Assembly: GCA_031841125.1 (NCBI GenBank)
Contig: CM063108.1
Location: 42,650,268 to 42,714,267 of the forward strand
Source of the DNA: Acanthococcus lagerstroemiae
Lineage: Eukaryota; Arthropoda; Insecta; Hemiptera; Eriococcidae
Length of the DNA stretch: 64,000 nt
Reading direction: 5' to 3'
Shown: one piece after another, positions 39,101 to 50,000 of the stretch
How positions within the stretch are numbered: position 1 is the first letter of the stretch
Layout of the letters: each line of letters opens with the position of its first letter
Notes under the pieces: model-generated
What the model saw: the letters and a program-made list of their open reading frames with translations, nothing else
Told to the model about the DNA's origin: nothing
Databases searched by the model: none
Program-made: the position numbers and the translations under genes

Positions 39101-39477
39101 TTCCTGAGCCTGTAGAGGTGAAGTGAAAATCAGAATAAAAGTATGAAACATGCTACTACAAAAGGGCATTGATAAAATTTTTCAAGTTGTTTTCTCCCTG
39201 TGTAGGGTCATTCCATATGCATTTATCCTTTTCTGTGACGAATAATAGACATGGCCAACAAAAGTTTTCCACCATCTTCACAACGGGTTCACCCCAAAAT
39301 GTTTTCATATTGCGATACGTAGAAATGTCTAGGTAAAAATCGAACCATTACCTTTCTTTTGCTTAGTTTTCAAAAACGGCAGTACTGGTTTCGGTTATAA
39401 ATTTTAATTGTTCATTAAAAGTAAATCGTGAAAAATAAAAATATTTTTCAATGAGATCTCAAATACGTATTTTGTGG

Positions 39478-39512
<35 letters not shown>

Positions 39513-42500
39513 ACGGAGCATTTAAGCGTTGACTAGTAGAAGAACATAATCACATTTCACTTTCGACTTCGACGTTCTTGTGTAGCCAAGCCAAGGCAAG
39601 TCTGACTCAAAGCGCTTCCAGAACGTAACCAAACGCACAGGTTTCGTTGTGTCGAACATGCTAGTGTGTTTTTGTGCTGGTAATTAACCCCGGAAAGGGA
39701 GCGTTAGTCGTGCAATGTTACGTGCAGTACGGAAAGGAAGCCATAGATCCGACGCACACCTCGCTGGGCTGTACGAATATATACATGTATAAGGATTACC
39801 AAATGTGAAACAGTATCATCTCCCGTGAATTTATTACATACTTCAGCATAAGCGTTGTAAGTGTCAGTACAGTCGCTGTATTGCCCAATGTTTCATTATC
39901 TTTCATTTGTTACAAGCTGAAGTTGATATTGTACATGAAAACTTATTTTCTCTGGAATTTTCAGGGTAAGCGGCACTTACCTTGCTTGCCTGGAATGCAC
40001 GCCACTGGTGATAGACGAAACATAATAGCTCTAGTTCACTATAAACAGATTTAGATATTTCGGGGAATGAGGGTCCGGACCCCCCTGTATCCACCGCTGA
40101 AGAAAATGGAGGAATGAACGAATATGAACGAAGGAAATGAATGAAGGAAAGATGCGAAGAGAAAAGAAAGAAATGAGCTATACCTATTTACTATATTGGT
40201 TTGGTTGAGCGTATGGCGATGCACGCATGGCAAAGTAGCTCTCCAGATACCGCACTTCCGGCCCCAGAAACTACTTTGTCGAGTATTGCATCAGTGGCCA
40301 GAGGGACTGTAATTTAGTATATTAAAAACTGACTGAAGTATTCAATCTGGAAATTGTGAAGTGTTAGCTGTTGGTACCCTTTTCAATAAATTTGAAAAGT
40401 TCAAGAGTTGGCACGTTTAAACGAAGAAGCAGAGTGTGATTTCATTTTTCTTACACTTTTGATATACGTTGCAAATCGCGAAATGTAATATTTTTGCAGC
40501 CAAGTTAAGTTTGGTTGTTCACAAATCATAATAAATTATTAATTGTCTGTTTCTTCGTTGAATCGTTTATCGTTCATTCTTATTCTTCATTATTTTGTCC
40601 TTATCATAAAACCACAGCATGAAAATCTTTCGTTACTCGTTCATCTTTCATCGTGCTGACAGTTCACCCTTAGAATCATTTATGAAGAAGCAAAGCGAAC
40701 CTAAAACAAACACTTCTGACTCTTTCATTCAACTCGTTAATTGTTATTGAGCCAAATAGGTAGTGAAAATGAACGACTGAAGTACTTCAGTTGTAGACGA
40801 AGCAGGAAAAAGAATAATTCATTGAAAGGAGTAGTTCAAAAGAAGTACTTCATTTATGAACGACACATCACTAGAGCCGGGAATGCCTATTATAGCCTTC
40901 CTGCTGAAGACAGTCATGATTTTTTGGTCAATTCTCTGAGTTACATGTGGAATGGCAATCCTCGATTTTCTTATTATTTTCTAAGTGTTTGTTTCGATTC
41001 GTAGGTATGCTTTTTCTTAGTCTATCATTTGACTGCAATGTATACAAACAATACTGCTCTAATGTTTATAAAATTCCGCAGCTCCAAATTTTCCTGCGAA
41101 CAAAAGCGTTGGCTGTTGCTCGAGGAAAACTCCAATCAATATTAATACAAAAAAGGCTAGATTTGTGCCAACATTGCCGCTAAAGTTTGAAGATGGAGAA
41201 AATGAATTGGCCACAGTTCGAAATACAGGACACTATGGTAAGTAAAATCGTGGTACTCAGCGTGCCCAGTTTCTGGACACGGAAAATACCTATGAGCTGG
41301 TGTCAACAGACACGTAATAAAAGCAACATCTTTCTTTTAGTTGAATTGATAGTGGATGTAAAAACCTTAAGCACATCCACTGGAGGTATATTCTGTAACG
41401 ACACTTACACTTACCATAGTAACCAATTTTTCTGGTCCAACAGCACAACTGGAGTTTCTGGTAGTAAGATCGATGGACGCGGGTGAGTATTTTGCTGATT
41501 AGAAAGTGGTACCATGAACCTGTGTACGTATGTGTAGAAACAAGGAAGACTCGCTTGATAAAGATTTCCCTAAATGATTTTATGAAATTCTTTTCTCGAA
41601 TCGATAGCAAGGATATTCCTTATCTTCGGAATTGTATTAAGTATACGTAGTAGCGAGGTGGAAACACATCGCGTCCTGTAAACCCTGCCAGTTCTCACGA
41701 ACAAGGCATTACAATCGCAGTACGTGTTACCACCAGATCAGAAAATATTGGTACTGAGCATATGTGCACGTCATGGGCAGCTTACTCAACGTCGTGAAAC
41801 ACGTGGCTAGTAAGCGAACTGCGATTGCACCTCCTCGACACAGAGAAGGAGAACTATCAGTATTTTGTGTTCAAATGTGTTATGTTTTATGTCGCTGCTT
41901 ATTACGCATGCACACTTGGTGATTATTATTATCTACTTGAAAGTTCTGGTGCATAATGTTCTCGCTGTCTGTGTGCTACTAAATGCGACAAAAGAAAAAA
42001 CAATTGTGGAAAAGCAGCGCATTAAATTTTAGCTTTTTCATTTTCAAATTTTCTCAAAATATCCCGAGAAATTAGGTAGGTATTCATCTATTCGTGTATA
42101 GGTATGTATTAGGTATTTTTGTATGTTGGTGAGTTTCACTTCTTGTCCGCAAAGTGTGATGACCAATGGACGTTATTAAGCAAATATCGTCGGCTTCGTG
42201 GCTAAACTCACCGAGTCCTATATGTAAAAACGTAGGACTTGGTGAGTTCTGCCATAAAGCCGACGATATATGATTTGATGGTCGCATAATTAATGCGTTA
42301 CCGTTCATAGACTCGTTAATCGTTCCAGGGCTCATTGTTAGCGTTAGAAAGTAGTAAACCAAGTTCTGGTTCAAACCTTTGCCGCCGAAATACATATGAG
42401 TACTACTACCTACTTGTGTGTGGTGGGACGTATGGCGATGCACGCATGCCAAAGTGGCCCCTATGACACCGCACCCCCGGCCACAGGAACTACCCTTTCG

Positions 42501-44796
42501 AGCATCGCGTCAGTGACCGGAGGGACGCCTTGGGGCCGGGCCCCAGCCCCCATTTCTACGTGCCGGAACGGTGCGCGCGTCCTACCAGGGCCACCATGGG
42601 GTTCCCTACTGACCGAGGTCCGCACTCCCAGAGCGCTCGCCTGGAAATTTCAGGTCCCCCACGGCCGGACGCGCTGCCTCTCTTCACTCACCCCTCACCT
42701 CGTCGTCTTGGTCCGTGTGTCGACGCAGGCAGGTGGTGGCGACGGGTGAGCCCTGCCGGTGGGTCCGCAGTGCAGCTGCAGCAGCTCTTCTCTAGGATGG
42801 TACAGAGTTCACCTCCTGATCGATGGTGTGGGCCGAGCTTGGTGAATCGCCGGCCCTCTGTCTCGACCACTCCGTCTCCATCTTCTTCTTCATGATGGCC
42901 GAGACAAAGGCCGACACCCGGTTCCAGCTGCTTCCGTTCTTCATCATTTCCGGAACCAGGGTGTCCGGCGCGAGACGGCTGATCACGCCGACGTCGTCGT
43001 CCTCCTCTTCATCGTCGCCGCCGGGATCGATCGCTGTTGTGGCCGTCCCGCGCCTCTCCTGCTCCCAGGCCTCACAGTCGAACAGGGTGTGCCAAGGTGT
43101 GTCCTCCGCCCCTCGATCAGGGGCTCGGCCCTATCGACATCCAATAACTACTACCTACTTGAATGTAAATTTATGAATCTAGCCACTTCACCGAGTCCGA
43201 ATTTTGAATTTTTCACTACTCGCAATAATTAAATCCGTGCCTACTATTCAGATAGGTACTAATACCTATATTTCTTATTTCTTTTTCTCAGATATCCTTT
43301 AGAAGTGCATGGAATAGCGTATAAAACATCCTATGGTTCCTTCGAAAACTCCTTGCTATACCCGGATGGTCTGTTTGGACTTGTGTATCTCGTCGAACTA
43401 GTAAGTAGCTACTCTCTCTGTTTAAGGAAAAACTTTCAATACAGTGTGGCGGTTGTTTATTCTTATGGGTCCATGATCTTCCACATCCGTAGAAGGGCAT
43501 GTAGTTCATGTCTCGCAGGATGGATGATAGAAACAACGTTGGGAAGGCCGTCTGTTTTTTACTTATTTGGCGTTGTCGGAATAGTGTGGTTCATTGGTTG
43601 GAATTTCCTTTGCTATGACGACCCAGCATCCCATCCTTTTATCTCGCAGAATGAAAGAGCTTATCTGAAATCTACTATCGAACATTTGAAAAGAAATAAG
43701 GTAGGAAGCCTAACGGCAGTAAATCTGTTTTACATATACGTTCCCCACGACCCATGTACGAGGGTAAGGCCATTTCCTGTGAAGAAACATTTGTATTATG
43801 ATCTTGAATTATGTTATATTACCATTTACTTGTTCGAAAAAATTAATGTAAGCGATTTTAATGTTTACAGAGATCGTACGACAATCCCTTATTTTATGAT
43901 TTGGCCAAAAAACTGACTTGTGTAACATGCCCTGGAGCCTTTGTGTTCACCGACGAAGGACCGGACTATTACTGGTTTGATATTCGGAACACGACGAGAA
44001 ACTACTACGCGTACCCTGCTCAGTATCTGCATTCAGATGGCAAATACTACGACTGCTTGACTAACGTGGTTTATCCACGAACCACTGCTGGACCCTGGAT
44101 AGGCATAAATCAGGTACGCTAATTCATCATCGCCGTTTCCGGTTTGGCCAAGTGGTAACGTGCCCGCTTCGCAATCCTTGCATTTCTGGTTTGAGTCCCA
44201 CCAAAGCCGGAAAGCTAGTATATTCAAATACCCTCACTAACATCCTAGCAAACACAGCGACCACAGTATCAGTCGAGGTGGAAACATAGCGCGTCTTATA
44301 ACCCCCCGCCAGTTCTAACGAATAAGGCGCTACAATCGCAAGGCGTGTTACCGCCAAATCAGAAAGATTGGTACTGTGCTTGTGTACGTCGTAAACAGCT
44401 TATTCAGCGCAAAACACGTGGATAGTAAATGAACTGCGGCTGCGCACTCCTCAGCTCAAAAAAGACAAACCCTAATGCATCAAACCGTGGGAAAAGTAAC
44501 CGTAAAATTTCCCGACAAACCTGCCCAGGAAAACAGCGCGTCAGAAACCATGATCACCAACGTTCGGCATCGGATAGATACCTGAAGAAGAAATTCCATA
44601 CAAAATTGCGCATTAGCGATGATTTATAATAATACGCTGAGTTAACTTTTTAAAAATTTGTTTTCAGTTTAAGAACACTTTCCTCAAAATTGGTTTGTAC
44701 GGAGGACGAAACTCGAATGAACAAGGAACCTATCCAACGGCCGGTAGACCCGTAGTATGCGCTGAGGGAATTGAAGATCACTACGACTTCTTTTAA
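36128..44796 (+). CDS. Secreted alpha-carbonic-anhydrase-like protein 1, zinc site mostly lost
   Basis: Exons: 36128-36203, 41082-41237, 41341-41482, 43292-43400, 43871-44113 and 44668-44796, giving 284 residues. An extra 51-bp open segment with good splice sites, 43650-43700, would add 17 residues in frame; homology does not need it, so it may be a cassette exon or false. Exon 1 is a signal peptide (MIVKLIVFCIGICAFVNTG) ending in phase 1 at a GTAAGC donor, matching the acceptor at 41082. The carbonic anhydrase fold is shown by KTPININTKKARF, VRNTGHYVEL, DGRGYPLEVHG, SYGSFENSLLYPDGL and NYYAYPA. By alignment to human CA2 numbering, zinc ligand His94 is Gln and His96 is Phe (NQFFWS), His119 and Glu117 remain (LEVHG), His64 remains (NTGH), and Thr199 is lost (YPAQYLHSD). 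Carbon dioxide hydration is therefore not expected. A binding or structural role is inference. Confidence 0.87.
36951..37175. repeat. Dispersed repeat containing GGATTTTCCCAAC, copy 1
   Basis: Shares the words ACGTAGCAAAG, CTTTTTCCTGGGGG, CTGGATTTTCCCAAC and GGGAGTTGCCCCC with copies at 38917-39112, 63235-63480 and (reverse orientation) 45437-45650. G-runs are typical. It lies in intron 1 of CA-like 1. The family looks like an old non-autonomous DNA element, but its ends are not resolved. Confidence 0.55.
37515..38143. mobile_element. hAT-like non-autonomous element rich in GCATATTT
   Basis: The ends are CAGGGAGTGGATTT and its complement AAATCCGCTCCCTG. The flanking 8 bp (TATATAAT and TACATTAA) match at 5 of 8 positions, so a decayed target duplication is possible. 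The interior repeats GCATATTTT words, seen also at 24050-24840 and 45786-45900. Confidence 0.7.
38917..39112. repeat. Dispersed repeat containing GGATTTTCCCAAC, copy 2
   Basis: Same family as 36951-37175: GTTTTTCCTGGGGGAGGGG, CTTCCTGGATTTTCCCAAC and GGGGAAGTTGCCCTCC occur in the same order. A 16-18 base G-run precedes it near 38836. Confidence 0.55.
40208..40312 (-). mobile_element. 3'-end fragment of R1-like LINE, copy 2
   Basis: About 105 bp matches the 3' end of the LINE at 42417-43146 (GCGATGCACGCATG, ACCGCACTTCCGGCCCC, GAAACTACTTTGTCGAG, GCATCAGTGGCC). Same orientation as the other copies. It lies in intron 1 of CA-like 1. Confidence 0.7.
41651..41838. repeat. 188-bp dispersed repeat, copy A (CA-like 1 intron 3)
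   Basis: Matches 44271-44458 over its whole length in the same orientation, for example GAGGTGGAAACA, CGCGTC, GTGTTACC, TTGGTACTG and AAACACGTGG. It has no open frame. The two copies lie in introns 3 and 6 of the same gene. Confidence 0.75.
42183..42270. repeat. Long imperfect hairpin, about 88 bp
   Basis: The left arm (TATCGTCGGCTTCGTGGC, then AAACTCACCGAGTCCTA) is complementary to the right arm (TAGGACTTGGTGAGTTCTGCC, then AAAGCCGACGATA), with a short loop near 42221-42232. It may be a tiny MITE. It lies in intron 3 of CA-like 1. Confidence 0.75.
42417..43146 (-). mobile_element. 5'-truncated R1-like non-LTR retrotransposon (LINE)
   Basis: The segment is GC-rich, unlike its surroundings, and flanked by a 15-bp target duplication ACTACTACCTACTTG (42402-42416 and 43147-43161). 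On the minus strand an open frame of about 100 codons ending at 42792 reads DTPWHTLFDCEAWEQERRG, then LAPDTLVPEMMKNGSSWN and SAIMKKKMETE. This is the usual C-terminus of R1/LOA-type ORF2 (a Cys-x-x-W segment and a helical tail). The roughly 370-bp 3' UTR follows and ends without poly(A). The duplication is perfect, so the insertion is fairly recent. It lies in intron 3 of CA-like 1. Confidence 0.9.
44138..44212 (+). pseudogene. tRNA-like relic or SINE head
   Basis: The ends TCCGGTT and AGCCGGA can pair as an acceptor stem. An A-box-like TGGCCAAGTGGTAACGTG and a B-box-like GGTTTGAGTCCCACC are at suitable spacing. The anticodon stem does not pair well, so a functional tRNA is unlikely. It lies in intron 6 of CA-like 1. 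Confidence 0.45.
44271..44458. repeat. 188-bp dispersed repeat, copy B (CA-like 1 intron 6)
   Basis: Second copy of the repeat at 41651-41838, same orientation and same length, with scattered substitutions throughout. Confidence 0.75.
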
Positions 44797-47460
44797 TAAC
44801 GGTTCCTACTATTTGATACAATTAAAAATAAGATTTTAAGACGGACGTTGACTTCTTAAAAATCATTTTGAAGCTGGATTCCTGAATTTCTTGTTTACCA
44901 ATTTGCATGTACGAGATGTCAACTTATTAAATTATAAATGGTTTACAGTAAAATTTATTTTTTAATGGTTGATCCAAGGTTTTATGCTAAATTCAAGCAT
45001 TTTAGATAATACCAGTAGCGGCGCGTCCGTGGTGTCCGGTTCAGTAAACTCCCTAGAAAAATCTAAAAACACTTGAAAATAATTCGTTAATAAAGTGTAA
45101 AATCTCACGTTAATGAATCTGCGATCTCCTTAAATATATTATTTGTGTGCGAGATTCAATTCCAAAAAGGAACCTCTCAACTTCAGATATCTTGGCTGCT
45201 TCATAGCAGAGCGTTGAGAGGAAACAGTGAGATCACTCCGTAATGGAGAAGCTGGCGAATTCACCAGCTCCCGTTTTGAATGATTCTGCCGAATCCAACC
45301 GAATGTGGCGGAATTTTCGAATAAAATAACTAAATGTGGACGAAATTGTACTTATGAGGTTTGTTCACGTCACCGTCGAATTGTCTAATTCTATATTATA
45401 CATATTGACAATCACCGAAAGAAAATTCCATCGTACAGGGATGAAAATAAAGGGAGCACGGGGGCAGCTTGCCCCCCTCCAAGCGGCCGCCGGTGTTGGG
45501 AAATAGTAGATGAATCAAAAGTTGGAAAAATCCAACAAGTCAAAAGATTTTTTTAGCCAATACAAACAAATTTTGATACTTGAGTCAGTTGTGAATTTAC
45601 CAATTTTTGCTCCTTCACACAAAACTCTTTGCTGCGTCCCTGCCGTCACATGTTATAGAATTAGGATAAGTTCTTGTTTGCATTTGCATACGTTTCTTAT
45701 TGATTATTTCTGCGCAGATCCGAATTATCTTTACAATTCGTGAAATTCCAAGCAAAATGATCTCAACTAGGTCAACTAGGTTGCGCATTTTTCTGCATAT
45801 TTAAGATAATATGCATATTTTTGCATTAAATCGTACATTTCAGCGCATATTTACCATTTTTTAAATTGTTACCGCATTTATTTGGCCATTTTTAGGGTAT
45901 TTGCCCGGGCGCAGCGCTGCAAGCACCCTCTATTGCAATCAAATTTTCATCCTCATCATTTCTTTAAAAATACAACTGAATTGTTTACAGCTCATAGTTC
46001 AGTTTTAGCTCAGTTTCGTTCTCCATCAACTGCTGCCATCTATTGATAAGTCGGTATACTATTATTATGAATGTATCCTCTCGTTACGCTGACGATTTAC
46101 AAATGCAACTTGTTTACGTTTTATTTTGTAATTTCGTATTTTACTCATGACAGTATTTTGCGACGTGTACTTTTCTACAAAAGGAACTATTTCCTCAAAG
46201 AAAGTGAAGACATTAACTGGATTTAGAAGAGGTAAAAGTGTATTGTTTGTTTGTATGAAATGGGTTCTCAGTTGAATTACCTAGCGTATAATGTACCTAT
46301 TTGAATCAAATCAAGTACATGCAACATTCTGTGGTACTCTTATCAGGAAATTTTCCGAGGAATAATGCGATGTGAGTTATGTCTCAATTAACAAAAAAAC
46401 ATGAATAAATAATTGGCAGATCACGTTTTGTTTTTGAAATGAAAGATTATGTTTCTCGCATTCGAAAGGTTCACGAATATTTCACGTGTTGTGTGACCAG
46501 GAGTGGAGCTAATGTCTTTGCATCTTATTGTAATGAGGAGCAAGAACACATTAATGTGCGTTTTCTGAAGCGAGAACACAACTTTATTTGAATCAAAGTA
46601 AAATTCCTTGTTTATTTGAATCGAAACAAAATTCCTGTCCCTCTTTGAATTGTTATTAGCAGACAGCAGTTATCAGTTCATATTCACTGAAACTCGTGAG
46701 TTAGTGGGTGTTTTTGCTAACGTTAACCAAGAACTGTAACTCACTGTGTGACGTCAAATCACCATTCACTTAGGCTATCAAAAAATTCATATTCTACACT
46801 AGCGCTTCTACAATTTGCACAGTCCCAATGGCAAACATCCTGTTACTACCTTGTGATTCGCAAGGTAGCTTGTTAGAGCCATGTATTCTGATGGACAGCT
46901 TAATATTCTTTTGGCCCATGACATCACAAGTTAACGAGGCAGGGCTCTGCTGAAGGAATGAAGCTTGAAGCAAAACTAGCAAGTTTTTCTGAAACGTGAA
47001 TCTATGCGTGAAGATAGGTGTTCTTCATTTTGCAAAAGACACGAGTTAATGAGGCGGTGCTTGGGTGCTCTGCTGAGAAGGAATGAGGCGTGAAGCAAGA
47101 ACAATTTTTTCTGGAACATGAATCTATTCGTGAAGATTGTTATTTTTCAATTCTCAAAAAAACTCATTCTTTTGAAAATATTTTTAGAAATATTTTTTAC
47201 TTCATACACAAAGCACCATAACTGGCGCCCTGTTTTGTAAACTTTTACACTCATTAGCAATATTCTCACTTCAACTCCCTAGTACTGATTGTTTCAGAAA
47301 TGATGTCACTGACATTCAAGTTGGTAGGAACTACATAAGAATAACACACAAAAAATAGTTCTAATCGGACTTGGTTGCGATTGGTGTCATATTAAAGAAG
47401 ATTTCAATCAAAATAACTTTTATTAAGGAGGTGTGTTTTCGACAGCTCAGCTATAATATG
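44797..47460. other. Spacer between the convergent CA-like genes, left part
   Basis: No gene was recognised. Contains a reverse-orientation copy of the GGATTTTCCCAAC dispersed repeat (45437-45650), a GCATATTT-rich patch (45786-45900), and the first of three copies of the motif TAGCGCTTCTACAATTTGC (near 46800; the others are near 49050 and 49345). Confidence 0.45.
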
Positions 47461-47462
47461 CA

Positions 47463-47945
47463 TTAGTACATATGAAACGTAAATTCCCATGCAGAAAGAA
47501 AAACAGGAGTTTGGGAAAAAATAAAAAAAATGAAACATGCCATTGTTTTTTCCTGAAATGGATAAGCTTTGTAATCTTTGGAAATTAAATAGAATTGCCC
47601 ATTCTTCTCTATCTCCAAAATGAGATACAATCGAATTATCCTGTACATTTCACGTTCTCAATAGAAGTACTGAGCGGTACTTTTGCCCAAACATATGCAA
47701 TAGTATGAAACAAAATTACATGTAAATTCCTACATAGAAATAAACAGGCTTATACTTATACGTTTTGATAATTTTCTTTAATGAAAGAAAATGAAGCATG
47801 AAATTGTTTTTTCATAAATGTGTAAGCTTTGTAATCATTGAAAATTAAATCGGACTACCCGTTCTTCTCTATCTAAAAAATAAGAAGTAATCAAATTATC
47901 CTGTACACATTTTACGACCTCAATAGAAGTACTGAGGGTGTTTTT
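47463..47945. repeat. Diverged tandem duplication, about 235-bp unit
   Basis: Two copies (about 47463-47690 and 47700-47945) share GATAAGCTTTGTAATC-like, TTCTTCTCTATCT, AATTATCCTGTACA and CAATAGAAGTACTGAG words in the same order. Substitutions and indels show the duplication is old. No coding content. Confidence 0.7.
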
Positions 47946-49229
47946 GTTCATTGTCACGCCCTGCTTCAAGAGTAATAAATATTACCTATCATAAAGAACT
48001 TATTACTACTTGTGACAGTTACTTTTGAGTTTTAAGCATTTTTGGATTTTTGGTGAATTTTTTCCCAAAAGTTCTCAAAACCCAAGATTGAGTGCTGCTC
48101 CCAATTATGGGTATTTTCTGATTCTCCCGCAATTCACTATAAAATATCCTCGCAAATGAAACTGAGGCCTTCTAAGTTGTTCAAAATTTCAGGTGGAATT
48201 TTTTCGATCCGAACAACTTTTATATTAATTGGCAATGACCCACAATTGATACGAAATTTTTTGATATACCCACAATTGGTAAGTAGATATAATAAATCAA
48301 ATGAAAAGTGATGTAGTTTACTTAAGTAAGCATTTCAAATTTATTTTAAAAACACGTCGACTCGTCTTATTTATCTTTTTTAAGTATTTTAAAAACACAT
48401 TAAAGTCGAGTAAATTCACAGTACCAATTGTGGTTCGGGCTAAAGTTTGATTAGAAAAAGTAACTGAAAAAACGTGAAATTTGGTCTTATAAGTTAAAGT
48501 ATCACTTGTACTACACTTTTCATTCGATTACCCGATCATGATTTTTGCAAACTTTTCCCCCCATTGTTTGAATTCCTTTATTCTTTCCGCACACACATAT
48601 ATGTGGACCGAAATTGAAAACTCAAGCGGAAAAATGTTCCCTTGACTCTCCTCTACACAACCATATATAATACGTTGAGAAAATATTAATTTAAAGTACT
48701 TATCGATCGTTTTTCACAGAATTGATATTTCACACACATGAAAATAAGGCATGTTTTGATAACAACTTTGAAAAAAAAAATCTATCACAACAAACACACT
48801 GAGTTATGAACTTGAAACCAACATGGATAGTGTAAAACATGTTGGTTCTTCGAATGGAAGAGGTTTCACGGTTGTCCAATGCCTCGATCTAGCGAGAAAA
48901 CGCGTTTTCAAAAAAAGGACTCACAATTGATGCTAGGCTCAGAATAGGTAGCTTACCTTACTATTATATTATTCTTAATAAAATATTTCAGAATAGATCT
49001 CAGAGGGTAAAAGTTCGAATGGTGATGGTCTATACATTATTACCTATTCGACGCTGGCGCTTCTATATAATTTGCATAGTCCCAGTCAGAGGCTTTCAAA
49101 AACATTAATTATAGATAACGACTTTGATAACAGTTTGTATGTTTGTGTCACAGGTCGCGCTATACGTTCTTCTTATCATTGTATGCAATACTATTGTAAT
49201 TTCGCACTTTTAAAATGCCTACCCGGTAT

Positions 49230-49560
49230 ACTTATCATCTAAATCTCTTTAATCTCTTCAATAATTGAAAATTGAAGCAAAAAAGTATTTGTAAAATAAA
49301 AGTTTGATAGTAAAAAAAAAAAAACACTAAAAGATACGACGCTAGCGCTTCTACAATTTGCCCAGTCCCAGTCAGATGAAATAAAAAAAAAGTATTATTT
49401 GTAAAATATAAAAGTTCGATAGTAAAAAAGCGCAACATGAAACATCTACTTACATCTCTTTAATCTTCTCAATAAATGAAAAATTAAGCAAAAAAATGTT
49501 TGTAAAATGAAAGATCTATAGTAAAAAAACGCAACATGAACTGAGTTTTGAACTTGATAT
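49230..49560. repeat. AT-rich short tandem repeat region
   Basis: Recurring words CTCTTTAATC, AAATGAAAAATTAAGCAAAAAA, TTTGTAAAAT and TAGTAAAAAAACGCAACATG occur two to three times here and again at 50160-50330. A MITE pair separates the two blocks. Confidence 0.55.
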
Positions 49561-49576
49561 ATCTGTCTCCCAACCA

Positions 49577-50000
49577 GATGCGCAATCCGTTACCCTAGTT
49601 ACCCTCAGAAAAGTCACCCATTTGCAACCGTCAGTTGGACGCTGTTAAGCGCAAGGGAACCAGCTGACATTTGTAAGCAGAATGATTTATTAGTATCGTT
49701 ATTGGTAAGTGCATAAAAAGTAGAATTTAGTATAAGTGCATAAAAAGCATAATTTTTCAAAATTTGCCCCCCGATTCAAAAATGTGCACTCACGTTGAAA
49801 AAATCTTATCCGTAAATGCTATGTCACATAGTTTCTACATGGCTCGTGAACTTCGAATTATGTGTTCTCAAAAAACAGATTTTACCGGTTGGTTCCCTTA
49901 TGCTTAACAGCGTCCAGTTACCCTCAGATTACCCAGAAACCGGTCAGTTACCCTTGGTTCCCTTTCAGTTACTTGGGTAATTGGCAGGATTCTGCGCATC
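49577..50000. mobile_element. GTTACCC-rich MITE interrupted by a second element
   Basis: The outer element begins GATGCGCAATC and ends TCTGCGCATC and has the same body as the copies at 22833-23120 and 60761-60905. It is split after CAACCGTCAGTT by the element 49637-49915. Without the insertion its body would be close to the usual 143-145 bp. Confidence 0.85.
49637..49915. mobile_element. 279-bp nested MITE with AGTT target duplication
   Basis: Terminal inverted repeats of about 26 bp begin GGACGCTGTTAAGC and continue AAGGGAACCA, with two mismatches. The flanking 4 bp AGTT at 49633-49636 and 49916-49919 is duplicated; the uninterrupted relatives of the host MITE have it once. No coding capacity. 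Confidence 0.85.

Noticed and set aside
40741..41004. Open frame of 87 codons just upstream of the second CA-like 1 exon, considered as its first exon
   Set aside because: The donor phase does not fit. The signal-peptide exon at 36128-36203 fits both phase and function.
42396..43176. Plus-strand open frames of 117-121 codons in a GC-rich patch
   Set aside because: The patch is a LINE on the minus strand; the plus-strand frames are its shadows.
44138..44212. Functional tRNA gene
   Set aside because: A and B boxes are present but the anticodon stem does not pair, so it is kept only as a relic.
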